Assembly: GCA_025558095.1 (NCBI GenBank)
Contig: JAIVFI010000042.1
Span: 186,001 to 250,000 of the forward strand
Length of the DNA stretch: 64,000 bases
Source: Hyaloraphidium curvatum
Taxonomy: Eukaryota; Monoblepharomycota; Hyaloraphidiomycetes; Hyaloraphidiales; Hyaloraphidiaceae
Reading direction: 5' to 3'
Under the pieces are notes generated by a model. That model was not told the origin of the DNA, did no database searches, and was given only the letters and a program-made list of their open reading frames with translations. The position numbers and the translations under genes are program-made. Positions 39,429-49,797 of this stretch are shown one piece after another; the stretch's first letter is position 1; each line of letters starts with the position of its first letter.

Positions 39429-42400
39429 CTAAATGCCCTGCGAGCTCCCATGGCTCGGCATCCGGGACGAGAGCGAAGACCGGAGCATGAAGAAGCTCCG
39501 CGACTCGTCGGCCTCGTCGCCTTCGCTGCCGACGATGGCGCTCTGTCCCGCTGCAACGTTCTCGAAGCTGTCTGCGAGGTCCGACTCCAGGTCCGTGAAT
39601 GAGTCCCCGCTGATCGACTTGGGAGACCCGGGGCGCGAAGCCGCGGCGTTCTCGATCTCGTCCAGGTACCCGCGCAGCACGCGCGCGCGCGCTTCGTTGG
39701 CCGCGACTGCGTTGGAGAGCTCGAGGCGCCGGGGAAGGTGGTCGACTTCCGGGATCATGATCCGCATCGTCTCAGACGACTGGTTGAGGCGTGCGAGCTC
39801 GGTCCGCACGGCCGCGCCGAGGGTCACGGTCTCGCGAGCGAGGGCGGCGTCGGCGTCCGTCTGGAACGAGGTCCAATCAACGAGCTCCTCCTCGACAGCA
39901 CGGAGCACGCGGTGGGCGACCGCCCTGAGCGACGCGGCCTGCTTCTCGATGTCGTCGAGCTCGGCCAGCCGCCGCTCCCTGTCAGCGTTGGAGCCGACCG
40001 ACGAGGCCACGCTCGAGACCGAGGACGTGCCCGAGCCGAACTGCAGCATCTGGCTTTCGACCATCTCGAGCGTACTGTTGGCGATGTCGTTGCGGATCTG
40101 CCTGCGCTCGGCTTCGACGTCGTCCCAGATCTTGGTGTAGCTGCGCACGACCTCGGAGAGCTGGGCCGCGTCGCGCCGCCTGCGGGCAATGAACCTGGCG
40201 GCATCGGTCACGCGCGAGCGCGCGGCCTCCATCCTGTCCCTGAGCAGCTCGATGTTCTCCGACGCCGCAAGATCCTCGGATGCTTGCACGTGCGACGGGG
40301 GCGGCGATCCGGCGATCTGACGCAGGATGGGCACGAGCGCCGCGCCCATGGTCGAGTCGGCGGCGATCCCATCGGATTGCAAGAGCTGGTTCGCGAGGTC
40401 GCTTGCCCGCACGGAAGACCGCGACATGGATGACCTGCGGGAGGTGCAGCGCGAGCTGGACGCCGAAGCTCGGGACGAGGCGCTGGCCGACATCTTGTCC
40501 TGGTGTCCCACGGGCTGGTTGGCAGCAGAGGCCGCCTCGGAGGCGGGCGAACGGAGCTCGCGGCTGAGCGCGGGCGCGAGCGGAGATGCTCCGGCCGCTC
40601 CGAACGGCTTGTAGATCATGGGAATCCGGATGCGACGCCCTGTCCTCGTGGTCGGCTGTGCGGGCTCCCGCTTCTCGGTCTCGGCGATCCGAATGGGCTC
40701 GTCCTTGGCCGCCGCCGTGGGAAGGAGGGCCTCGAAAGCGTGGTCGTTGAGCAGGACGTCGTTGGAGGCGTCCACCTTCTTCTCCCCGCCCTTGCCCCGG
40801 CGAGTGGCCGCCTCGGCCCGGATCTCGGTGTCGAGCATCCTGTCCATGGCCGTCTCGATGGTCCCCGTGACTTCGGCGTCCGTGCGCGGCTCCGCGGCAG
40901 TGGTCTCCTCCCGCGAGCGGAGGTCGATGCGGTGCTTGACGAAGTCGAACTTGCGGTCCTCGGAGAGCTTGGCTGGCACCGTGCGGGTGACGGCGGCCAC
41001 CTTGTGCTTGACGAAGTCGAGCTGGAGCGTCTTCTTCGGCGCCACGGGTTCTGCCGAAACGACCTGCCCGACGCCGTTCCTGAGCTCGATGGATTCGACA
41101 CTGAGCGGGGAAAGGAAGGATGAGACAAGGATCCGATGGGCGGCAGACGGCCGAGCAACCCACGCTTCGCGCAGCCACTTGTTGTCAGCCTCCACCTTGG
41201 CGAGCTCCTCTGCGGCCGTCATTTTGTACGGTACCTCGGCCCGCAGCGCGGCGGCAGCCGAGACGATCGGCGCCATCCCAGGGGGCACGCGCGGCTCCAC
41301 GTGCAGCTTCCAGAACCTGCTGTGCCTGCCGATCACCGCGGCAGCCGTGAGCGTCTTCCACAGCCTTCGGTTCTCGTCCGCGACGGCGTTGATCCTGGGC
41401 CGCAGCTTGGCCTCGGACTTGGCCTCGATGACCTGCCTCCGCCTGCCGAAGTCGACGGCTTCCTCCCTGAGCCGCATCTCCTCCATGGCCAGCGTCGCCG
41501 CGATGGCCTCCCGCGCGACCTGCGGGGTCGTCGCGGTCTGCTCGGCGGAAATGTCGGCCGAAAGGTCTTGAGCGGGACCGAACATGCGCGCCAGGCGCGT
41601 GAAGAAGCCCGGCTGCGGCTCGTCCTGCTCCGCAGCGGCGTCCGCGACCGTCGTTGCTTCAACCTCGGGAGCCTGGGCAACGTTGACGGCCTCGGGTGCC
41701 TTGATGGGCTCCGCAGCAGCGGCCTCGAGGGCAGGCGCAGCAGTTTCGACGGTCGCAGGAGGTTGCTCGACGGCAGCCTCGGCCGCAACGGCCTCAGCGG
41801 CAACAGCCTCGACAGCCTGCTCGCCGCTAGCCTCCGCCTTGGCCTCGGTCTGCGGCAGGATCGAGTTGACGAAGCCGCTCCAGCGGGCCTGCAGCCCCGC
41901 GACGACCTGGTCGTACACCTCCGAACCGCGGAACATGGATTCCCTGGTCCCCACGTCGCGCTCGGCGGTCAGCAGCTGCTCAAAGAGCGAGTCCTGCTTC
42001 GAACGGCGGCCGGCGTAGAGGTGGTTGTCCTCGGGCGAGAGCGGCTTGGTTTCGGCGGTTTCTTGCTCGGGCGCAGCACGCCGGACTTGCACGACGGGGA
42101 CATCTTCCACTGCCTCGGCCGCTTGCCGGGGCTGCACCTCGATCGACGGCTCTGCTGCGGGCTTGACGGTCTGCTCGGCGGGCTGGGCTGCCACTTCCGG
42201 TGCGGGCGAGTTTGCAAGCTGCTCCTCGTGCTCCACGCGCCTGACGGTCGGCTCCACGGGGCGAGCCAGCTCGGGCAGCGGCGCCGAGACGGGGCCGGAC
42301 TGCATAACGAGCACGTCAGCCATCGATCAAAAAGCGCATGAGGCACCCAATCACCTTTGCCACCAGCTCGTCCCTTTCCGCGCGCAGCCTGAACGTCGTC

Positions 42401-44845
42401 TTCTGCAGCTGCCTCGCCACCATCTCCGACCTCCGCCTCGCCCTCTCCGACTCGTCCAGCCTCGCATCGAGCTCGACGACGCGCCGCATGAGCACCTCCT
42501 GCTCCACGCGCTGCCCGTCGCGGAGGTGCAGCCTCCCTTCGAGCTTCCTGATCTCGGCGCGCAAGACACCGGTGTGGCCCTCCTGGTCCTGCGCAATGTC
42601 CATCCACAGCTTGCGCTCCTGCTCGGACTTGTCCTTCTGCTCCCGCAGCGCGCCCGCCTCCTCCTCGGCGTGTGCACGGGCCTGGACGGCCTCGGCAGCC
42701 GCAGCCTCGGCGACCTGTGCGCGCCCGCGCATCTCCACCGCCTGCGTCCTCGCGGCCTCGAGCTCCACGTTGCGTCTCCTCAGCGTGTCCGCCAGCGCCG
42801 CGATCGCCCCCCTCGCCTCCCCGATCCGCCCCCTGGCCTCCTCCACCTTGCCGCGGAGCTCCTCGTTCTCGGCCCTCAACGCCCTGACCCGTCCCTCCAT
42901 CTCCCCCTCCCTCTCCGCCGCCCTGCTCGCCTCCCCCTCCCCCGCCTCGGCACGCGCACGCGCCTCGTCCCTTTCCGCGCGCACGGTCGCCAGCTCCTCC
43001 TCGAGCTGCCCCGCCCTCGCCGCCGCCCTCTCGCGGAGCGAATGCAGCGCCCAGTTGGCCCGCGCGAGCTCCCTTTTCAGCGCCTCCTCCGTCCTGCTGG
43101 GCGCCTCCTCCCGCGCGTTGACTGCCGGTTCCCTCGCGACCGCAGAGGGGCGGGGCATCGCCACCCCCGCCTCCGCAGCCCTGCTCCCGAGCCTGGAGTT
43201 ACCGAGCCGCTCGATCCACGCCTTGCCGCTCGCCACCTCGGCCCTCGCCCTGTCGAGGATCGCGCCCGCCAGCGCCTCCCTGCTCGGCACCAGCGCCCCC
43301 GGTGCCGGGTGCGCCAGGGCGAATAGCACGGCGAGCTGCGGGTCCTCTTCCTCCTCGGCGCGAAGGGCGCCGCGGACGGAGCGGGAGGGCTTGGCGGCGG
43401 GGGGTTCGGCGGGGATGCCGCCGAGGGAGAGGGCCGAGAGCCAGTCGGTGGGGTCGAACTCGGCGGGTTCGTGGGCGGGGGCGGGGGTGGGGGGGAGCCG
43501 GCGCAGGGCGGCGGCGGCCTCGGCGAGCTTCTGCCGATCCCGATCGGGTGAGCAGACGTGCGTCGGGCATGCGACGGGGTTGCGTACCTCGGCCTGGGCG
43601 CGGGCTTCCTTCTCCGCCTGCAACCCGGCGGCCTCCCACCTGGCCTTCCACTCGGCCGCCGCCTTCCTCGCCTCCGCGAGCTCCCTCTCCGCCGCCTCCC
43701 TCCTCCCCCTCTCCCTCCCCGCCTCTTCTTCCCGCACCCTGGCCCGCCCCTCCAGCTCCGATACGAGCTCCCGCGCCTCGGCGGCCGACTCGAGCGCCTC
43801 GCGCCAGTTGTCGGGGAGCCCCTTCGCCAGATCCCTCGCGGCCCTCAGCCGGTCGAACAGCCCCGCGACCATGCGGGCGTCCGTCGCCGCGCGCTCCCGC
43901 AGGCGGGCGAGCTCCTCCCCGAGCTTCGTCGCGACCTCCCTCGCCTGGTCGGCTTCGGAACGAAGCCTGGCCTGTTCCGCGCCGTGGGCTTCCCGCGCGC
44001 TGGCGAGCGACCGCTCGGCGGTGGCGAGCCAGGCGTGCCGGTCGCGCAGCTCGAGGTCGCGCTGGGAGAGGAGCGTGCGGAGGCGCGAGACCTCGGAGGG
44101 CTGCTTCGGAACGGGGGGTGTGAATCGCGTGATCGGAGGGTGATCGCGGGGCCGTAGGTACCTGCGGAGCGGGCTTGGGTTCCTGCGGTTCGGCGGCGTG
44201 ATCGGGCTTCTTGGGGTCGGCGGACTGCCTGTCCGCCTGCTTGCTTGACGGGGAATCGCGCCTGGGGGCCGCGCGATCAAACGCCGCCGCGACATCGCCG
44301 CCCTTGTCCATCGCCAGCTGCCTGGGGGTCTTTCCCGCGTCGTCGGCGGCGTCGGGATCGGCCCCGCGCTCGAGCAGGAACGCGACCACGCCGGGGGAGG
44401 GACGCGGCGCGTCGAGCGCGTGGTGCAGCGGCGTGCGGCCCAAGAGATCGCGGGCGCGGAGGGAGGCGCCGCCCTCGAGGAGCACCCTGACGGCGCCGCC
44501 GTTGCCCCGCAGGCATGCGACCATCAGGGGGGTTGCGTCGGCGTCGACTGCGGCGCGCACGTCGACGCCAGCGGGCGGGTGGTGCGGGAGGTGCGCGAGC
44601 GTCTGGAGCAGCCATGCGGCGCCGCCCAGCCGCTGGTCGGGGTGCAGCCCCTCACGCAGGAGACGCTGCACGAATCTTGGATCCTTGTCGAGCATCAGCA
44701 GCGCGAGCAGGACGGCGGGCCGCGAGCGGTGGTTGCCGGGGTTGATGCCGCCCATGCCCGCCGGCCCGGATCCCGGTGCCCACGGGCCGTTGGCCGCGCC
44801 CGACGCCCGCCGCAGCGACTCGAGCATGCGCCGCGCCGCCCACAT
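39429..44845 (-). CDS. Giant ankyrin-repeat and coiled-coil protein
   Basis: Exons 44845-44162, 44100-42355 and 42299-39429; introns 61 nt and 55 nt; 1766 residues. Exon 1 encodes ankyrin repeats (ATPLMVACLRGNGGAVRVLL, RTPLHHALDAPRPSPGVVAF). Exon 2 is a long Arg/Glu/Ala coiled coil broken by a globular stretch (FDPTDWLSALSLGGIPAE). Exon 3 is Ala/Val/Glu-rich, with a duplicated LDFVKHKVAAVTRTVPAKLS / FDFVKHRIDLRS unit and a further coiled coil. The two large open frames (39429-42323 and 42316-44295) overlap by 8 bp and can be read as separate genes, but the overlap region makes a perfect in-phase 55-nt intron (GTGATTGG...GGCTGAC...TTATGCAG), so I favour one gene. The function is unknown; a cytoskeletal or scaffold role is a guess. 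Confidence 0.65.
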
Positions 44846-45628
44846 TGTGCCGGGGCCGATCTAAGGTTGCCTGGGGTGTGTGCCGGGGCCGCCTGGGAGA
44901 AGGGCGGATCAGCCGCTGATACGCTTCCCGCCGCGCCGCGCGCCCGCCGCCGCCGCTGCGCCGCCGCCGCCGGCGTCCCGGCCATTTTCGCGCGGCGATA
45001 CGGGCGGCGGCGGCGGCGGCGCGCGCGCATTCGCCCCGCGGCGCAGGGGGGGACACACACCGCTCGCCGCCGTGTCCTCCGCCCGCGCTCGGCTGGCCGG
45101 ACCGAAAATCAGACCCCCGCGTCCGCCCTTTTAAGGCACCCGGAGCCGCGCGGCGCCGGTGGCAACGCGCTCCGGAGGGGGAATGCTCGCGGATCCGGGG
45201 GTCACGAGACAGTCGACGGTCCACGGAGGATCGTCGCTGCACAGCCACCTTGGGGCCGATCTCGAGATCGCGGGACAGCCGCTGGGGGTCCGAGGATGGC
45301 CGAGACAACGGTGCTCGATGGCTCGTGTATGTGCCTGGATGCTGCCTGGGTGAATATGCGGGGGGCAGGCGGGCGCCTGGCGAGGGACGCGGTGTCCCGG
45401 CCCGGCCGCGCAAGACGGAATGACGCGATCGCAACCGCGACCTGCGCGGTCTGAACAGCCGCGGATGCCTTTTCCACGATGCTGGTGAAGCATGAAGAAT
45501 CCAGTGGAGCGAAAGGTGGAACTGGACGGCATCGAGTGACGCGGGATGATCGCGAGATCGGGAATGTCTCGAGAATGCAACGGAGGCCCACTCCGCGAGC
45601 GCTGTCTCGGCTCGCAGCTTCCCAGAAG
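44846..45628. other. Intergenic region, no gene seen
   Basis: It contains the promoter of the giant ankyrin gene and the 3' flank of the isomerase-like gene. It is very GC-rich at 44880-45130. Several overlapping open frames exist on both strands but none has motifs or splice partners I can support. Confidence 0.45.
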
Positions 45629-46511
45629 TCAAATTTTGGCCGCCTTCTTCGTCGCCTCGAGCAATGCCGCCGTCTTGTTGTACAGGGCCAATGCCTGCGA
45701 GTGCGCGGCGTTCAGCACCGCCGGCCACAGTAGAGGGCCCAGTCCGGGAGACCGGAGGACCAACCTGACCCTTCTTCATCGACACGATGTACGCCGGCCC
45801 CGCCCTCGCTTTCGGCGCCGTCCGCTCCGCCAGCCTCACCGCCGCCCCCACCACGTCCTCGTCGAGTTCGTCCGCGAACCCGCAGCGGGCCAGCTCCTCC
45901 CCTTTGAACTTCAGGCCGTACATGAAATCCCGCACGGCGGCGGGCCCCATCCTCCGCGCGAGCATCTCCGCGACGTTGGCCTGCATGCCCGCCGGGTCGT
46001 CCGAGGCTTCGAACAGCTTCCACGCGGGGGGCAGGTCGATCTCGTTCATGCAGGCCGTACTGCGGGACGGGTGGGCGACGCGGTAGTCGAAGGCCAGGGC
46101 GAGGCCGACGGCGCCTGCGTAGCAGTGGCCGTTCACGGCGGCGACGGTCGGCATGCGGAAGGCGAGGATGCGGAGGGCGAGCTCCGTGAAGGGGGCCAGG
46201 TAGGCCGGGCCCATCCTCGCGAGCGAAGGCAGATCTGCTCCGTTGCTCGAGATCTTGTTCCGCGCGAATCCCTGGTCTGGCGATCCTGCGACGACGCCGG
46301 CGTCGGCGGCCGCGACCACCAGCGCCGCCGGCGGCCTGCCCTCCCGGTCGTGCACGTCTTCGACGGCGTCCAGCGCGGAGAGCATCGCGCGCATCAGGTT
46401 CGGTGTGAGCGCGCGGGAGGGGGTGGGATCGTGCATCGCGACGAGGAACAGGGGGCCGAGGCGGGAGAGGGTCACGACAGGGGGGGTGCCGAAGAGCTGC
46501 GGGCGGGGCAT
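45629..46511 (-). CDS. Enoyl-CoA isomerase/hydratase-family protein
   Basis: Exons 46511-45765 and 45694-45629; 70-nt intron with donor GTTGGT; 270 residues. Crotonase-fold landmarks: FARNKISSNGADLPSLARMG (oxyanion-hole segment, close to the plant and fungal delta3,delta2-enoyl-CoA isomerase motif FWSNGxDL), then RMPTVAAVNGHCYAGAVGLA and FDYRVA. The last exon gives ALALYNKTAALLEATKKAAK. Such enzymes shift or hydrate the double bond during oxidation of unsaturated fatty acids, often in peroxisomes; there is no canonical SKL here. It is divergent from the hotdog-like gene 221 bp away. Confidence 0.75.
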
Positions 46512-46732
46512 TGCTGGCGAACTTGCCGAGGAACCGAGCGAGCTGACGGAGCGGGCACGAAGGGGTCCGCCGCGAGGAATGCGTGGCCGTTCGTGGCGGT
46601 GGAACGTGTTTGGCCAGCGACGTCCGCCGCCGAAGCGCGGAACATTCCTCGCGGTCACCGCGGGCGGGATCGAGGGGGACACCCGCGCTCGACCTCCGAC
46701 GGAGGCCGCCGCGAAGAGCACTTCGCTGCACG

Positions 46733-47847
46733 ATGTCGGCGACGGAGCCGCCGTGGGTGGCGGACCTCCGCGGCCGCCCGGGCGCCGTGGCCTGGCTCCG
46801 CTCTTGGGACTCCCTGGAAGACGGCGGGCCCTTCTGGCCCCGAGTGCGCGGGCGGGCGTGTTTCGACGCATACGTTTCGGCGATCGACGGCGATGCGGTC
46901 GACGCCGCGGCGCTCTGCGGACCCTTTGCCGGGGGCAATGGGACAGTCCAAGGCGGGGCGAGCTACGCGCTCCTGTACGAGGCCGCGAAGCAGCTGGCCG
47001 CCTCCACCCTCCCCGGTTCAACGATGCGCCTCTCGTCGACAAAGTACGCGGCGCCGGTTCCCGGGGGATGGCTGCGCGTGACGGCGCGGGTCGTCGGGCG
47101 GAAGGATGGCACCGTGGTGATCGATTCCGCGGTCGGCGCCGACGGGGCCAAGCCGGGGGTGACTACGCTCACGACGTGGAGTAACGCGGCGGAGGATGCG
47201 GGCACCGTGCGGCGAAATGAGGTGCCGGTGAAGGGGATGCTGCCGGCGCTCGAGGCCGAGATCGGGGACGGGAGGGCGCCGAACATCGTCGTGGCCATGG
47301 TGCGGTCGCTGTTCGGGAGCATGCCGGAAAATTTCGGGTACGATGCGCAGGGCATGCGGTTGGTCCGGGCGCGATTTTGGGGCGGCATCCTGATGAGTGA
47401 CGTCTCTATTGGACACTAGGTGGCACGATCTTCGGCATTACCAGAAGCTCGTCAGCCCCGGAAACCTCGTCTACCTCTCCGAGCTGCCCCCCGGTATATC
47501 GAACCCAACCGGAACCATCGACCTGGCCGCCCTCGCGGTGCACGCCGAGTACGTGCCGTCGCTCTCCCGCTTCCACATCATCTGAAACCCCCTTTGCGCG
47601 CAGCTTCACCACCGCAGGCACCACCTGGGAAGCCTACAACAAGCCCACCGCGCACACGAGCATCACCTACGAGCCCACGGCCTTCGCACGCTCGGCGATG
47701 CCGCGGTGGGTCTGCGCGCGCGTCAGGTGCGGGCCGCTGGAGGGGAGGCGGGCGAAAGCCGAGTCGGTGCTGGAAGACGAGGAAGGGAGGGTGCTGGCGA
47801 AGGTGGAGGCGACGGTGGCCGTCGTCGGGGGCGAGTTTAGGCTGTGA
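46733..47847 (+). CDS. Putative hotdog-fold acyl-CoA thioesterase-like protein
   Basis: Exons 46733-47401, 47445-47557 and 47604-47847; 341 residues. Introns of 43 and 46 nt with weak donors (GTCTCT, GTCGCT) were chosen because they keep phase and join plausible protein. A segment like the PaaI/4HBT hotdog family appears in the first half (NGTVQGGASYALLYEAAKQL, then KYAAPVPGGWLRVTARVV), and a similar strand pattern recurs at the end (WVCARVRCGPLEGRRAKAES, VLAKVEATVAVV), so a tandem hotdog is possible. Such proteins hydrolyse acyl-CoA. The assignment is tentative, based on pattern only. Confidence 0.5.
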
Positions 47848-49154
47848 TGCGGGACTTTGAAGGCGGTGGGTGGGCGCGGTTTGACCCGAGGGGAAGCCCG
47901 ACTTCTGGTTTAGTTTGAGGTCCCTCCTGGAATCTCTGCTGGGCTGCAATGAAAGTTGGAAAGGTCCTGGGAGGCACCTCATTGGAAACCGTTCATGGGG
48001 CGCCTCGCCAATGTTCCTCCTGCTCTATGCGCTACTACTACATGTGCTCAATCTTTCGTGCGCCGCCTAGAGGTCCCGCCGCGCTCACTCGATGGTCCAC
48101 GCTCGTCCGACCTGTTGCTCCTCCTAGCCTTGCGCCACGCTCTTCCGCGCATCCACACTCTCCGCCCGTCGGCTCCACTCCACTCGTCTGCCATCATCTA
48201 TTATGCTTGCTCCAGACCGCTATTCTCTCCCCCGGCGACGCTGACCGCCGCGTCACCAACGCCTCACGGTCCCGCGGTCCCAGTTTCCCCGAGACCCCTT
48301 GCCGCACGCACGTCAGGACCGCAATCTATCCCGAAAAGGCTATGCTCGACGTTATTTTAGGCTTTGATCGATCTCGGGCATTTGCCCCGGACGCCGCGTC
48401 AGCCCGATCGCGGCCGCTCCCTCCCGCTCGCCGCCCCACACGCAAATCCCTCCCGCCCTACAGCCCGCCAGCGCCGGCCCGCTCGCCGCCTTCAAGAACA
48501 CGCCCGCGAGACCCGACCTCCCGGCCGCAGCGGCCCCGCCGACCCCCAACGCCCGTCAACAACCCCACTCACCTGTTTCCTCCTTTCCACTCCTTCCTCG
48601 TCGCCCTTCACCAACGCCGCGCCAACCATGAACAACGGCAACGCTCAACAGGCAACGCTCAACAGGTTAGTACCCTCTCGCGTGGTCCGGGTCTGGGGTC
48701 TTGGTCTATGGGGTCGCCGCCGCCGAGGTCGGGCTGCCGAGGCGCGCCGGTACGTTCCCCTGCTCCTGGGAGTTTGCGGATCTCCCCCTAGTCGACGCCG
48801 GCGTAACGGCGTGGCACCGTCTGCTGTTGGGGCGGACTGTTTCAGCCCGCGCAGACCGGTTGGCGCACTGCACAAAGCGGAAATGCTAGGCCACAGACCG
48901 CGAAGGTACGCCGTCTGCTCGTAGCCCACACGATAGACTCGATGATGGCGGCACAAGCCCTTTCCGTGATCCTCCTAGGTGGGGCCCGGGCCTTGGGAGT
49001 GATCTTACCCTGCCCGGCAGCGTACATGCGCCCCAGGCCATCAGGGACTCGCGTCACTCTCAACTGACTCAACTTGACCCCCGCCATCCACTGCTGTCGC
49101 CGCCTCCGTAACTCCGCGTTGCTCTGCCTTTGGCCGCCTACAGCGAGCCCGAGT
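47848..49154. other. Gene-poor stretch before the retrotransposon, with a possible orphan first exon
   Basis: There is no convincing long gene. At 48628 an ATG opens a 12-codon reading (MNNGNAQQATLN) that ends at a good donor, AG|GTTAGT, near 48666, preceded by a pyrimidine-rich leader, as in a short first coding exon; no downstream partner exon is evident before the LTR. The rest shows no RNA gene or repeat that I recognise. Confidence 0.35.
49151..49154. repeat. Target-site duplication GAGT (left copy)
   Basis: GAGT directly precedes the 5' LTR and recurs directly after the 3' LTR at 59810-59813. Four bases is within the 4-6 usual for Ty3/gypsy integrases. Confidence 0.75.
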
Positions 49155-49630
49155 TGCGAAGGTACAGGACGTCTGACATTCGGACAAGGGTATTTTCATT
49201 TTCGGTTCGGAGGCGTGGAGGCGTCGGTCCTCGCGATCGACTCGTGATCGACTCGCGATCGACTCGCGAGTGACTCGCGAGTCACTCGCGAGCGACTCGC
49301 GAGCGACTCGCAAGTGACTCGGCACAGCCACCCTCCTGGGATATATAAAGAGCGGGACATGTAACAGTACAATCTTGATCGCCAGTTGACTCTACGTGCT
49401 CTCCGTGTCGTTCGACCACCGTGCGGAACCCCGCCCGGCCGGATCCTCGTTCTGAGAGCCCTTGGGACGCACCCCGGGAGACATCCCGTAACCTCTTTCC
49501 CCCGGCTACAGTCAAGTATCTTCAGCGCTGTTCGCTTATTCATATTCAGGGCCTATCCGACCCGAAGAGCCGAGCGGGATTCGCGCGCCGGGTTAGAGCT
49601 TCAGGCCCGGTTCCGACCCGGACCGTCGCA
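49155..49630 (+). repeat. 5' LTR, 476 bp
   Basis: It begins TGCGAAGG and ends GTCGCA (TG...CA). The same 476 bp recur at 59334-59809. U3 holds the palindromic decamer array (49231-49321) and a TATA box, TATATAA at 49342-49348; transcription should start ~25-35 bp downstream, near 49375. Confidence 0.95.
49231..49348 (+). promoter_or_regulatory. LTR promoter: array of ACTCGCGAGT-like decamers plus TATA box
   Basis: About nine tandem ~10-bp units of the form GACTCGCGA(G/T)(T/C), several of them the perfect palindrome ACTCGCGAGT, end ~20 bp before TATATAA. The ten-base spacing equals one helical turn, so the sites face the same side of DNA, fitting a cooperative binding site for an unknown protein. 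The same array is at 59410-59500 in the 3' LTR. Confidence 0.7.
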
Positions 49631-49631
49631 C

Positions 49632-49648
49632 TGGTCCGACCTCCGTGA
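49632..49648 (+). other. Probable tRNA primer-binding site
   Basis: TGGTCCGACCTCCGTGA starts one base after the 5' LTR. It begins with TGG, the complement of a tRNA 3' CCA end, in the position expected for minus-strand priming. The matching tRNA was not identified. Confidence 0.6.
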
Positions 49649-49797
49649 TCCTGCTCTCGGGTCTTCGACACCTCGTTCGACTTCAGTTTCGACTTCGATA
49701 ATCCAAAAACAACTTCGCCTGGCACCGGCGCTTGTCGACTGCCACTCTTTTCTGTCAACCGTATTCCGTCAACCAAGTTCATTCCCCTTCGCCAAAC

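Noticed and set aside
44420-45454. Plus-strand frame of 344 codons over the start of the giant ankyrin gene
   Set aside because: Its left half is the antisense of the ankyrin exon and its right half is very Arg/Ala-rich; it has no motif or splice support.
45131-45591. Minus-strand frame of ~150 codons downstream of the isomerase-like gene
   Set aside because: It has no recognisable motifs, and its residue usage is that of random GC-rich sequence.
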